Of a DNA stretch of 14,972 nt, positions 1 to 6,746 are shown piece after piece. Each line of letters starts with the position of its first letter. Within the stretch, counting starts at the first letter, position 1. The notes below the pieces were generated by a model. It was not told the origin of the DNA. It did no database searches and was given only the letters and a program-made list of their open reading frames with translations. Position numbers and translations under genes: made by a program. This stretch comes from an uncultured Bacillota bacterium (GTDB taxonomy: Bacteria > Bacillota_I > Bacilli_A > RF39 > UBA660): assembly GCA_947165195.1 (NCBI GenBank), contig CAMUZJ010000018.1, positions 1-14,972 on the forward strand, read 5' to 3'.

Positions 1-188
1 ATAATCATAATTAAATTATCCTTTAATTCCTCATTAGCATTTTCCCATATTAGTTCAAAAAATACTCCTAATCCGGGTAGAGTAACTTCATCTTGAGCAA
101 TTACTGATTCATCGATTGCTCTTCTTAAAGTATCATAATTATCTCCTTTAAAGTTATTGATTATATGTTGTCTTATATCTATATCCAT
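1..188 (-). CDS. sspI: Small acid-soluble spore protein, SspI family (partial, C-terminus cut by window edge)
   Basis: On the minus strand an ATG at 188-186 follows a perfect AGGAGG (plus-strand 195-200) at 6 nt spacing. The frame stays open to base 1, giving 62 codons. The protein begins MDIDIRQHIINNF and contains DEVTLPGLGVFFELIW, which matches the conserved TLPGLGV(L/F)FE(V/L)xW core of SspI-family minor SASPs (about 70 residues in Bacillus, so only a few residues are missing). SASPs are made in the forespore and bind spore DNA or stay in the spore core; SspI is a minor type whose exact role is not well defined. The gene is divergent from the LamG protein gene. As I recall, B. subtilis sspI is also close to a TrmH-family methyltransferase gene (ysgA); here such a gene lies 2 kb away. 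Family assignment rests on motif recognition. Confidence 0.85.
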   Translation of the reverse strand, partial: MDIDIRQHIINNFKGDNYDTLRRAIDESVIAQDEVTLPGLGVFFELIWENANEELKDNLIMI

Positions 189-207
189 AATTATCCTCCT
201 ATATATT

Positions 208-236
208 TATATTGGAATTAGAATTATTTTTTATAC
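208..236 (-). promoter_or_regulatory. Possible forespore-type promoter for sspI
   Basis: Read on the minus strand, GTATA (plus 232-236) and CAATATA (plus 208-214) are separated by 17 bases. This fits the sigma-G/sigma-F pattern (GHATR, 17-18 bases, CATnnTA) with one mismatch in the -10. The predicted start would fall just before the ribosome site, leaving a very short leader. The call is plausible because SspI genes are forespore-expressed, but the DNA is so AT-rich that a chance match is possible. Confidence 0.3.
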
Positions 237-256
237 AGAATTCTCTATTTATATTA

Positions 257-285
257 TTGAAATCATATAAAAAATAGTATATACT
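257..285 (+). promoter_or_regulatory. Sigma-A-type promoter for the LamG protein gene
   Basis: TTGAAA at 257-262 and TATACT at 280-285 are separated by exactly 17 bases, each one mismatch from consensus. The predicted start is near 292, immediately before the AGGAGAG ribosome site (295-301), so the leader is very short. Confidence 0.75.
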
Positions 286-309
286 TATTATAGTAGGAGA
301 GTGCTTATT

Positions 310-1611
310 ATGAAGAAAAGTAATTTTAAATATAAAAGAATAGGGATAATGGCTTTAGTTTTATGTATGGGAGTAGGTTTTGCATATCTTACTAGTAGTT
401 TAACAATTACTGGTCGTGGGCATGTTAAAAAGACTACTTGGAATGTATATTTTGATAATGTTAATATTTTAAAAGGACAGGATTTAGCTACATTGGAACC
501 TACTACTACTGGACGTAGTACAACTACTTTAAATTATTCTGTTAATTTTAATATACCGGGAGATACCTTTCAATTTACAGTAGATGTTGTCAATACTGGT
601 ACGATTGATGCGATGATTAATTTAATTGATAATACAGTATTAACGGCAGAACAACAAAAGATTGCTAGTTATACTATTACATATGCAGATGATACTCCAT
701 TAGCTACAAAGAACTTTTTAGGAGCAAGTAAAAGAGATACCTTTAAAGTAACTATTTCTTATAGAAGAGATATGAATATAGAAGATTTACCGGAAGAAAC
801 AGAACCTATTAATTTTTCTTTAGGTTTACAATACTCTCAAGCAAAAGAAGCAGATTCTAGAGCAAATAGTAATTTAGCAGTAAAAAATTTAGCTAATAGT
901 GCAGATTATAATGGAGAATTTATTGGTGGAGTTTCATTTGATGATGATGCGGTAAAATTTGATGGGACTACTGGATATATTGATACGAAACTAAGAGAAT
1001 ATGAGTTTGGTGATAATACTAGTTTTGTTACTAGATTTAAAGTACATTCTTTACCAGAAGAACCTGAAAATGAATATGAAACAGGTGCTGCACTGATATT
1101 TGGTGGAGGAGACTTAAGTTATGGAGATTATGGAACAGGCGTAGAAGTATTACCTGATGGAAAACTTAAAGTATTAGTTCAAGGAAATTGGAAATCAAAA
1201 TCTTATACTACAGAAGATGCTATCGACCTAGACACTTGGTATACAGTAGTAGTAACATCTTCTTATGTAGAAGAAAATCAAGAAGAATCCATTGCAGAAG
1301 ATAAAAATATGCGTGTTTATATTTATAAATCAGTAACTGATGAACAAACACAAGTAACAAGTACACAAGTAGTAGCAATTCCTGACGCTATTACAACAGA
1401 AGGAAAGGTCGATCAATTCTGGCAACCATTAACCATTGGTGCATTGGCAGATTATGGAAGAGTAGCTATGCCTGCTGATGTAACAGTATCAGACTTCTTA
1501 ATCTTTAATAGAAAATTAACTCCAGAAGAAATCGCAAGTGACTATACAGCACATCAAAAAGTTACACCAACCAATAGAAATGATTTATTAATTTACTATG
1601 ATTTTAGATAA
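310..1611 (+). CDS. Secreted surface protein: TasA/pilin-like N-terminal region plus C-terminal LamG domain
   Basis: The ATG at 310 is chosen over the GTG at 301 because AGGAGAG (295-301) sits 8 nt before it; the product is 433 residues. Residues ~1-30 form a basic then hydrophobic export signal (KRIGIMALVLCMGVGFAYL) followed by a Ser/Thr-rich start of the mature chain. Residues ~30-165 resemble secreted proteins of gut Firmicutes that share features with TasA/camelysin: a 'W(N/D)VYF(D/E)NV' segment and a 'PGDTFQFTVDVVNTGTIDAMI' segment. Residues ~190-433 look like a concanavalin A-like LamG jelly-roll: a 'VKFDGTTGYIDT' opening, DTWYTVVVT in the middle, and a 'DFLIFNRKLTPEEI' closing strand typical of LamG_3 domains. 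There is no LPXTG or transmembrane anchor at the C-terminus, so it is probably secreted or assembled extracellularly. The ligand is unknown; LamG domains often bind glycans or proteins. It is transcribed alone, between its own promoter and a terminator. Confidence 0.75.
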   Translation: MKKSNFKYKRIGIMALVLCMGVGFAYLTSSLTITGRGHVKKTTWNVYFDNVNILKGQDLATLEPTTTGRSTTTLNYSVNFNIPGDTFQFTVDVVNTGTIDAMINLIDNTVLTAEQQKIASYTITYADDTPLATKNFLGASKRDTFKVTISYRRDMNIEDLPEETEPINFSLGLQYSQAKEADSRANSNLAVKNLANSADYNGEFIGGVSFDDDAVKFDGTTGYIDTKLREYEFGDNTSFVTRFKVHSLPEEPENEYETGAALIFGGGDLSYGDYGTGVEVLPDGKLKVLVQGNWKSKSYTTEDAIDLDTWYTVVVTSSYVEENQEESIAEDKNMRVYIYKSVTDEQTQVTSTQVVAIPDAITTEGKVDQFWQPLTIGALADYGRVAMPADVTVSDFLIFNRKLTPEEIASDYTAHQKVTPTNRNDLLIYYDFR

Positions 1612-1645
1612 GAATAGAACTTGATAGTTCTTTCTTTTTTTTTTA
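1610..1645 (+). terminator. Rho-independent terminator after the LamG gene
   Basis: AAGAA-t-AGAAC (1610-1620) pairs with GTTCTTTCTT (1627-1636), giving 10 bp with one bulged T, around the loop TTGATA (1621-1626). A long T-tract runs to 1644. The 5' arm starts within the TAA stop codon. Confidence 0.75.
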
Positions 1646-1649
1646 TAAT
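1621..1649 (+). promoter_or_regulatory. Sigma-A promoter nested in the terminator, driving the ygjP-trmH-rimM-trmD operon
   Basis: TTGATA at 1621-1626, which is the loop of the preceding terminator, and a perfect TATAAT at 1644-1649 are separated by 17 bases. Predicted +1 is near 1656, so the leader before the ATG at 1665 would be minimal, carrying only the GGTGG ribosome site (1656-1660). Confidence 0.75.
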
Positions 1650-1664
1650 GATATTGGTGGTTAT

Positions 1665-2303
1665 ATGGAATTAGAACGGAATGGAGTTTCTTATCCAATT
1701 ATAATAGAGAGAAAACTAGGACAAAAAAATACCTATATTCGAGTAAAAAAAGATTTAGCTATCTATGTTACAACAGGTAGATTAACAACCAATTCATCTA
1801 TCTTAAAATTAATAGATGCAAATTACTCTAAAATAGGGAAAATGATAGATACACAAACGAAAAAGAAAGTTAATAATGATGGCTTTTTCTATTTAGGAAA
1901 AAAATATGATATAAGATATATTGATAGTGATACAATCTATATACAAGAAAATACTGTTTATATGGGAGAAAATGTTGATATTGATAAGTTTTATAAAAAG
2001 GAAGCATCTCGTATCTTTTTGGAAAGATTAGATTATTTATATGAACATTATAGTAGAAAAATTCCTTATCCAAAGCTTAGAATTCGAAAAATGACAACAA
2101 GATGGGGAGTATGTAATATTAAAACGCATATTATTACTTTAAATTTAGAACTTATGAAAAGAGATATCAGGTATTTGGATTATGTTATAGTTCATGAATT
2201 AACCCATTTAGTATATGGCGACCATTCGAATAAATTTTGGAGTGTAGTAGAAGAAAATATGAAAGATTATAAAAAGTATCGTAAGGAGATGAAAGAGTTT
2301 TAA
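1665..2303 (+). CDS. YgjP-family (DUF45) zinc metallopeptidase-like protein
   Basis: The 212-residue protein matches the YgjP/DUF45 group of SprT/wss-like metallopeptidases. It has the zinc motif HELTH (H177, E178, H181), a third ligand candidate H187 in 'GDHSNKFW', and the family's conserved 'TTRWGVCN' segment about 30 residues upstream (usually TRWGSC). These residues indicate an intact zinc site. No signal peptide or membrane segment is visible, so it should be cytoplasmic. The E. coli member is annotated variably as a metal-dependent hydrolase or a UTP pyrophosphatase, so the substrate is not certain. It is the first gene of the operon and its stop overlaps the next start by one base (TAATG at 2301-2305), suggesting translational coupling. 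Start ATG 1665 follows GGTGG at 4 nt. Confidence 0.85.
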   Translation: MELERNGVSYPIIIERKLGQKNTYIRVKKDLAIYVTTGRLTTNSSILKLIDANYSKIGKMIDTQTKKKVNNDGFFYLGKKYDIRYIDSDTIYIQENTVYMGENVDIDKFYKKEASRIFLERLDYLYEHYSRKIPYPKLRIRKMTTRWGVCNIKTHIITLNLELMKRDIRYLDYVIVHELTHLVYGDHSNKFWSVVEENMKDYKKYRKEMKEF

Positions 2304-3031
2304 TGGTAATTACTAGTGTTGATAATAAAAAGATAAAGGAACTAGCTAAATTAAATCAGAAAAAGTATCGAGATTTAAGCGGTAAGTTTTTAGTAGAAAG
2401 TCCTCATTTAGTAGAAGAAGCTTATAAAAGTGGTAATTTATTAGAAGTTATTTTACTAGAAGGAAATACTTGTTTATATGATGTAGAATGTAGCTATGTT
2501 AGTTTAGAAGTTATGAAAAAACTAAGTGATGTAGTTACTCCTAATATGATGATAGGAGTTTGCCTTAAAAAAGATTATAAAGATATAGTAGGTAAAAAAA
2601 TAGTTTTATTGGATAATATTCAAGATCCTGGAAATTTAGGTACCATTATTAGAAGTAGTGTAGCTTTTGATGTAGATTGTATTATTCTTAGTATGGATAG
2701 TGTGGACTTATATAATCCAAAAGTAATTCGTAGTACGCAAGGAATGTTATTTCATATACCTATCCTTCAAATGAATCTAGAAGAAGCAATAAAGAAAATA
2801 AAAAACAAAAATGTTTGTGTATATGCAACAGATGTACATAACGGAATAGACGTACGTAGTTTAGAAGAAAAAAATTCTTATGCGTTAATTATGGGAAATG
2901 AAGGAAACGGAGTAAGAGAATCCATAAAAGCTTTAGCGGATAAAAATTTATATATAAAAATGAATCAGAATACAGAAAGTTTAAATGTAGCAGTCGCAAC
3001 ATCAATACTTTTGTATGAGTTAGGAAGATAG
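2303..3031 (+). CDS. TrmH/SpoU-family RNA 2'-O-methyltransferase
   Basis: The 242-residue protein has the standard layout: an N-terminal substrate-binding domain (residues ~1-90, beginning 'KELAKLNQKKYRDLSGKFLVE', L30e/L7Ae-like) followed by a SPOUT trefoil-knot domain. The three SPOUT motifs are visible: 'DNIQDPGNLGTIIRS' (motif 1 with the conserved Asn and Arg), 'ALIMGNEGNGV' (motif 2) and 'MNQNTESLNVAVATSI' (motif 3, SAM-binding knot). It transfers a methyl group from S-adenosylmethionine to a ribose 2'-OH of rRNA or tRNA; the closest recognisable relative is YsgA/TrmH-type, whose target I cannot tell from sequence. It overlaps the upstream gene by 1 nt and is followed after 1 nt by rimM, so it is firmly within the operon. 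Confidence 0.9.
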   Translation: MVITSVDNKKIKELAKLNQKKYRDLSGKFLVESPHLVEEAYKSGNLLEVILLEGNTCLYDVECSYVSLEVMKKLSDVVTPNMMIGVCLKKDYKDIVGKKIVLLDNIQDPGNLGTIIRSSVAFDVDCIILSMDSVDLYNPKVIRSTQGMLFHIPILQMNLEEAIKKIKNKNVCVYATDVHNGIDVRSLEEKNSYALIMGNEGNGVRESIKALADKNLYIKMNQNTESLNVAVATSILLYELGR

Positions 3032-3032
3032 T

Positions 3033-3509
3033 ATGATTTATATTGGAAAAGTAGTATCCACTCATGGGATTAAAGGTGAAGTAAAAATACTTAGTAACTT
3101 TGAATATAAAGATAAAGTATTTCTTGTAGGCAAAACATTGCTGATTGATAATAAGGAATATAAAATTAGAAGTTATAGAAAACATAAGAACTTTGACATG
3201 GTTACTTTAAATGATTATAATAACATTAATGATGTATTACATTTATTACAAAAGAAAGTTTATCTAAAAAAAGAAGATTTACAATTAAATAGGGATGAAG
3301 TACTGGATGAAGAATTATTAACCTATCAAGTAGTTAGTACAGATGGAAAAGTTGGAAAAGTATTAGAAGTGTTTTTTGCTAGTCCTTCTAATAAAATACT
3401 TAGGATATTTCTAGATAAAGAAATGTTAATACCGGTTCATTCTCCTATGCTAGTAGAAATTGATAAAGAAAAGAAAAAAATTGTTGTTGATTTAGTAGAT
3501 GGCATCTAG
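3033..3509 (+). CDS. rimM: Ribosome maturation factor RimM
   Basis: The 158-residue protein starts 'MIYIGKVVSTHGIKGEVKI', the RimM N-terminal beta-barrel signature, followed from about residue 87 by a PRC-barrel domain ('ELLTYQVVSTDGKVGKVLEV', then 'EMLIPVHSPMLVEID'). RimM binds ribosomal protein S19 and assists 30S head assembly. The length is typical (about 160-180 residues). The ATG is 1 nt after the TrmH-family stop. In most bacteria rimM is directly followed by trmD; here a broken gene intervenes. Confidence 0.95.
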   Translation: MIYIGKVVSTHGIKGEVKILSNFEYKDKVFLVGKTLLIDNKEYKIRSYRKHKNFDMVTLNDYNNINDVLHLLQKKVYLKKEDLQLNRDEVLDEELLTYQVVSTDGKVGKVLEVFFASPSNKILRIFLDKEMLIPVHSPMLVEIDKEKKKIVVDLVDGI

Positions 3510-3523
3510 AAAGAGGTGTTTTC

Positions 3524-3893
3524 ATGATTTTCGAAGTAGCGAAAGACTTTTCCGTAGCACCAGGGGGGCTAGGAGGAGAAGTGAAGGAGTAAATTCTTAA
3601 GAAGAATTTCGGGAAGAATATTTAGAAAAGTATTATGATCAAGCAAAGAAAAATGGTGAAAAGCTATATATTAGACTAGATGGTACTTGGGGATATGCTC
3701 CAACATTTTTAGAAGAAGCATTTGCTGGCATGGTAAGAGATGGTTATCCTGGGAAAGAACTACTAGAAAATATAGTGATAAGTGTAGTGATCCTCATTAT
3801 AGAGAAGATATAGAAGGATATATCAAATGGCAAATACAATATGATAATTTACATAAAAATGCATCTGAAAAAAAGATATATCGGAGAAAGTAA
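3524..3893 (+). pseudogene. Broken STAS-like (DUF4325) gene between rimM and trmD
   Basis: A good ribosome site (AAGAGGTG, 3511-3518) precedes ATG 3524, but the reading frame is interrupted three times. The start encodes MIFEVAKDFSVAPGG, matching the DFSxxPGGR opening of DUF4325/STAS-like proteins, then runs to a stop at 3590-3592. The similarity continues one frame over: 'EEFREEYLEKYYDQAKK', then 'LYIRLDGTWGYAPTFLEEAF' and 'GMVRDG', from about 3565 to 3777, preceded by an in-frame TAA at 3598-3600. It then shifts again to 'SDPHYREDIEGYIKW' through the TAA at 3891. Both shifts have the polarity of a one-base deletion: one lies in a G6 run (3563-3568), the other near 3775-3785. Repaired, it would give about 123 residues, the usual family size. 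Conserved core residues are intact, implying recent decay. Homopolymer sequencing errors could explain the frameshifts but not easily the TAA. Confidence 0.82.
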
Positions 3894-3929
3894 TTTTTTT
3901 AACATAAATACAAGAGAGGAGTTATCAAT

Positions 3930-4595
3930 ATGAAAATAGATATATTAACTTTATTTCCAGAAATGTTTCAAGGAATATTTGAACAATCTATTATAAAAAG
4001 AGCCATTGATATGGAAAAAGTTAACATAAATCTTATTGATTTTCGAAAATATTCTAAGGACATCCATCACAAAGTAGATGATACTCCTTATGGTGGAGGA
4101 GCTGGTATGGTTCTTACTTGTCAGCCAATTTTTGATTGTGTAAGAGATATTAAAACAGAAGATAGTCTAGTTATTTTACTAACACCAGATGGAGAAGTCT
4201 ATAAGCAAGAAAAAGCGTATGAGTTAAGTAAAAAGAAACATCTTATCCTTATTTGTGGGCACTATGAAGGATTTGATGAGAGAATCAGAAGTATCTGTGA
4301 TTTAGAACTTAGTATTGGAGACTATATTTTAACAGGTGGAGAAATTGCTAGTATGGTATTAGTAGATTCTATTACTAGATTACTACCAGATGTTATAGCA
4401 ACAGAATCACACTTAAATGATTCCTTTAATAATCACTTATTAGATTATCCTACCTATACTAGGCCACAAGTGTTTGAAGGAATGGAAGTACCAGAAGTTC
4501 TCTTATCTGGAAACCATAAAAAAATTGAAGAATATCGCTATCAAGAAAGTCTAGAAAAAACTAGAAGAGTGCGTCCGGATTTATTAGATAAGTAG
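3930..4595 (+). CDS. trmD: tRNA (guanine-37-N1)-methyltransferase TrmD
   Basis: The 221-residue protein has the TrmD hallmarks in order: 'MKIDILTLFPEMF' start, 'HHKVDDTPYGGGAGM', 'LILICGHYEGFDERI' and 'SIGDYILTGGE' (the SAM-binding trefoil knot), 'VDSITRLLPDVI' with the conserved Asp thought to be catalytic, and 'DYPTYTRPQVFEG' in the linker to the tRNA-binding C-terminal domain. It methylates N1 of G37 next to the anticodon in tRNAs reading CNN-type codons and prevents +1 frameshifting; it acts as a cytoplasmic dimer. The C-terminal domain ends soon after 'YRYQESLEKTRRVRPDLLDK', slightly shorter than the usual ~240 residues. Start ATG 3930 follows AGAGAGGAG (3913-3921) at 8 nt. The strong ribosome site makes it independent of translation of the broken gene upstream. 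Confidence 0.95.
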   Translation: MKIDILTLFPEMFQGIFEQSIIKRAIDMEKVNINLIDFRKYSKDIHHKVDDTPYGGGAGMVLTCQPIFDCVRDIKTEDSLVILLTPDGEVYKQEKAYELSKKKHLILICGHYEGFDERIRSICDLELSIGDYILTGGEIASMVLVDSITRLLPDVIATESHLNDSFNNHLLDYPTYTRPQVFEGMEVPEVLLSGNHKKIEEYRYQESLEKTRRVRPDLLDK

Positions 4596-4606
4596 GTGGT
4601 GGAAAT

Positions 4607-5050
4607 ATGTATTCAATTAGTAGAGGAGAAAGTAAATTAAAAAAATCAACAATAGATAGTATCAACATTGTAAGTTTAGAAGGTTTTACTATGTCTTCTA
4701 AATCTGGGATAAAAATACATAATCAAATTATTAGAGATATTAAAGTTGTCAATCGAGATTTTGCACATATTGTTGTCTATGATAAGGTGATGAATCGTTA
4801 TCAAAAACTAATCAATCAATTAGCGGAACTTATTACAAGTGATGATGATACTGGTAGTGATTTAACCAAAGCTTTAAATGAAATAGAAAAATTTCGCTTA
4901 GAAATAAAAAATAAATATCGCTATTATTTAAAGAAAAAAGAACTTGAAAAAATGTCTAAAGAGTTGGTTACATTAAAAAAAACAGCTGAAAAGAGAATGA
5001 TAGAAATCCATCAAAATTTAAAAAAAATATCAAGTAGTAAAGCAAGATAA
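4607..5050 (+). CDS. Unknown charged helical protein at the end of the trmD operon
   Basis: I do not recognise a family. The ATG at 4607 follows TAGGTGGTGG at a good distance and lies 11 nt after trmD, so it is co-transcribed. The 147-residue product has a short N-terminal part (residues ~1-55, some beta-like: 'SINIVSLEGFTMSSKSGIKI') and then an almost continuous charged helix from ~60 to 140 rich in Lys, Glu, Leu and Ile with coiled-coil-like spacing ('KNKYRYYLKKKELEKMSKEL'). A short acidic break, 'SDDDTGSD', separates two helices. No signal peptide or membrane span is present, so it is cytoplasmic. It could bind RNA or a ribosomal component given its operon and basic tail (SSSKAR), but that is inference only. 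Codon use matches its neighbours. Confidence 0.75.
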   Translation: MYSISRGESKLKKSTIDSINIVSLEGFTMSSKSGIKIHNQIIRDIKVVNRDFAHIVVYDKVMNRYQKLINQLAELITSDDDTGSDLTKALNEIEKFRLEIKNKYRYYLKKKELEKMSKELVTLKKTAEKRMIEIHQNLKKISSSKAR

Positions 5051-5055
5051 AAATA

Positions 5056-5071
5056 ACAAGATTTCTCTTGT
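5056..5071 (+). other. Hairpin after the trmD operon (weak terminator candidate)
   Basis: ACAAGA (5056-5061) pairs perfectly with TCTTGT (5066-5071) around a TTTC loop, 6 nt after the operon's last stop. There is no U-tract behind it, so termination would be inefficient. Its 3' arm overlaps the -35 box of the next promoter. Confidence 0.4.
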
Positions 5072-5095
5072 GTAATCATAAAATTATGTTATACT
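5068..5095 (+). promoter_or_regulatory. Extended -10 sigma-A promoter for the DUF5305-like gene
   Basis: TTGTGT (5068-5073), 16-base spacer, TATACT (5090-5095), with the extended -10 dinucleotide TG at 5087-5088 (TGtTATACT). Predicted +1 is near 5102, just before the TAGGTGG ribosome site (5111-5117). Confidence 0.7.
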
Positions 5096-5125
5096 TTAAT
5101 TAGGATAAAGTAGGTGGTTAAAATT

Positions 5126-6547
5126 ATGGCAGATACTACAGAAGAAAAGAAAAAAAAGACAACTTCAAAAGTTAGCAAGTCTAAAAAGAAAAATAATGAT
5201 CCAAAATGGAAAACAAAAAAGGAAAATAAGAAAAGTTCTACTACAGTAACTTCTAAAAAAAGTGGGGGCAATAACAAAAAAACTTCTAGTGTAAAAAAAG
5301 ATACTAAGAAAGAATCTAAAACTACTACAACAATCGAAGAAAAAAGAATTACTCCCCTTCCAAAATCAGAGAGCAGTAAGAGAGTAGACAAAGAAAAATT
5401 AGAAGATAAATTTCATATCTTAGATGATGAAGTGATAACACCTGTTCCTTTTCAAAAAGAAACAGTAAAACCATTATTAGAACATGAAAAAGTAGAGCAA
5501 AAAACAGACTCTGATTCAAAAATACCTAATGTAATAGGAGCAAGACATTTTAATTTTACTTTAAGAGTATGTACTTTAGTGGCATTAATCTTACTTTTCT
5601 TAGTAATGGGAATTGTACTTCTTTTTAAATCTATTGGATATGAATTAGGTAATTCTACTACTTATTCAGAATATACATCTAATAATTATTCTGTATGTAC
5701 AGAAGAAATTGGAGTATATGACAATAATTGTATGTCAAAAGACTTAGATTATATATCTAGCATTGTAAAAACTATACATGCAAGCTTTAATTATGAAGCA
5801 GTATATAGTAAAGAAGTTTCAATAGACTCCAATTATTATGTAATAGGTCGTTTAAAAGTCTATGATAAAAATAACGTATCTCATATACGTTATACTAGAG
5901 AAGATTCTTTTCTAGAGTCAACAAAACTAAAAGTACAAGATGAAGTTGTTTCTTTCTCTACTGATGTTCAAGTAGATTTTGCAAGCTATAAAGAGTTTGT
6001 CGAAGACTATATGAGAAAAACAGGCGTTTTATCAGGAGCAGAATTAGAAGTATCTTTATATTTAGAAAATGATGGAGTATCTAGAAAGATTTCTTATATT
6101 AATATTCCATTAACGGAAGAAACTTTTATGATTACATCTAGTAATTTAGATAATCAAAATCAATTAGTTATCTTTAATGATAAGAAAAAAATGATAGATC
6201 CATTTTACATGTTTATTTGTATAATTTGTTTCTTTACAGATGGGTTATTGTTAATATATTTAATAAACTTTATCTATATGGTTTCTCATTTAGATAATAA
6301 ATATAATGCTACATTAAAGAAAATATTAAAAGATTATGATAAAATTATTGTAAATGCTACTAGTGAGTATCAAATACCAGAAGAAGCTAGAATTATTGAA
6401 GTAGCAACTTTTAAAGAACTATTGGATGCTAGAAATTCTTTAGAAAAGCCTATTGTTTATGAAAGAGTAAATAATGTTAAAAGTAGATTTTATTTAGAAG
6501 ATGAAGATAAAGTTTATATTTATAAAATAAAAGATGAAGGTAAGTAA
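5126..6547 (+). CDS. DUF5305-like two-pass membrane protein with long Lys/Ser/Thr-rich cytoplasmic tail
   Basis: ATG 5126 is preferred to GTG 5114, since TAGGTGG (5111-5117) is itself the ribosome site; the product is 473 residues. Residues ~1-100 are low-complexity, rich in Lys, Ser and Thr, and probably disordered. TM1 is at ~148-169 (VCTLVALILLFLVMGIVLLF) and TM2 at ~360-386. Between them is an extracytoplasmic domain of ~185 residues, and after TM2 a ~85-residue cytoplasmic domain. The outer domain ('DYISSIVKTIHASFNYEAVY') and the C-terminal part ('KKILKDYDKIIVNATSEY', 'EVATFKELLDARNSLEKPI', 'VYIYKIKD') resemble DUF5305 proteins, which in gut Firmicutes and haloarchaea are often found near SipW-type signal peptidases. 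Function is unknown; a role in export or assembly of surface proteins would fit. The unusual N-terminal tail is basic and could bind nucleic acid or the membrane. Codon use is like its neighbours. Confidence 0.7.
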   Translation: MADTTEEKKKKTTSKVSKSKKKNNDPKWKTKKENKKSSTTVTSKKSGGNNKKTSSVKKDTKKESKTTTTIEEKRITPLPKSESSKRVDKEKLEDKFHILDDEVITPVPFQKETVKPLLEHEKVEQKTDSDSKIPNVIGARHFNFTLRVCTLVALILLFLVMGIVLLFKSIGYELGNSTTYSEYTSNNYSVCTEEIGVYDNNCMSKDLDYISSIVKTIHASFNYEAVYSKEVSIDSNYYVIGRLKVYDKNNVSHIRYTREDSFLESTKLKVQDEVVSFSTDVQVDFASYKEFVEDYMRKTGVLSGAELEVSLYLENDGVSRKISYINIPLTEETFMITSSNLDNQNQLVIFNDKKKMIDPFYMFICIICFFTDGLLLIYLINFIYMVSHLDNKYNATLKKILKDYDKIIVNATSEYQIPEEARIIEVATFKELLDARNSLEKPIVYERVNNVKSRFYLEDEDKVYIYKIKDEGK

Positions 6548-6565
6548 TTCCTTCATCTTTCGTTT
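6530..6565 (+). terminator. Strong rho-independent terminator after the DUF5305-like gene
   Basis: AAAGATGAAGG (6530-6540) pairs perfectly over 11 bp with CCTTCATCTTT (6550-6560) around a 9-nt loop that contains the TAA stop codon (6545-6547); CGTTTT follows. The T-run is short, but the stem is the strongest in the window. The A-rich 5' side means it might also work on the minus strand. Confidence 0.75.
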
Positions 6566-6598
6566 TGCAGAATTTTGTTTTTTAAAACATGGATATAT

Positions 6599-6623
6599 TT
6601 GATTTCATAATTTATGCTATACT
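6599..6623 (+). promoter_or_regulatory. Upstream extended -10 promoter (distal rplS promoter or small RNA promoter)
   Basis: TATACT at 6618-6623 is preceded by TG at 6615-6616 (TGcTATACT). No -35 lies at ideal spacing: TTGATT at 6599-6604 is only 13 bases away, so it would rely on the extended -10. The box TTTATGCTATA is identical to that of the proximal rplS promoter 117 bp downstream. The 277-bp stretch between the DUF5305-like gene and rplS (6548-6824) holds a terminator, these two promoters and the rplS leader, and no gene that I can see. Confidence 0.5.
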
Positions 6624-6711
6624 TTTCATGAATCAAGTCTTTTTTTATATAGAAAATGTTTTACTTTAATTGTACAACAGCAGTGCAAACAGTCAATTTA
6701 TTTAAAAAGTG

Positions 6712-6740
6712 TTGCTTTTTCAATACCTTTATGCTATAAT
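6712..6740 (+). promoter_or_regulatory. Main promoter of rplS
   Basis: TTGCTT (6712-6717), 17-base spacer, perfect TATAAT (6735-6740) with extended -10 TG at 6732-6733. Predicted +1 is near 6747, giving a leader of about 78 nt before rplS. Confidence 0.8.
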
Positions 6741-6746
6741 CTAATT

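Noticed and set aside
1870..2073. 67-codon open frame on the minus strand within the metallopeptidase gene
   Set aside because: Antisense shadow of a well-supported gene; composition Tyr/Phe-rich as expected from A-rich sense codons, no ribosome site.
2889..3185. 98-codon minus-strand frame across the TrmH-family gene/rimM junction
   Set aside because: Opposes two clearly conserved genes, no ribosome site, low-complexity Phe/Leu/Ile content.
3687..3893. Apparent 68-residue plus-strand gene starting inside the broken DUF4325 region
   Set aside because: Its first ~30 residues are out-of-frame noise; only the C-terminal part is the true DUF4325 end. It is a remnant of the pseudogene, not a separate gene.
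3524..3893. Programmed frameshifting to express the DUF4325 protein
   Set aside because: Two same-direction shifts plus an in-frame TAA would all be needed, there is no slippery heptamer with downstream structure, and a pseudogene is simpler.
5089..5391. 100-codon minus-strand frame opposite the Lys/Ser-rich start of the DUF5305-like gene
   Set aside because: Leu/Phe/Val-rich translation is the mirror of AAA/TCT-rich sense codons; no ribosome site.
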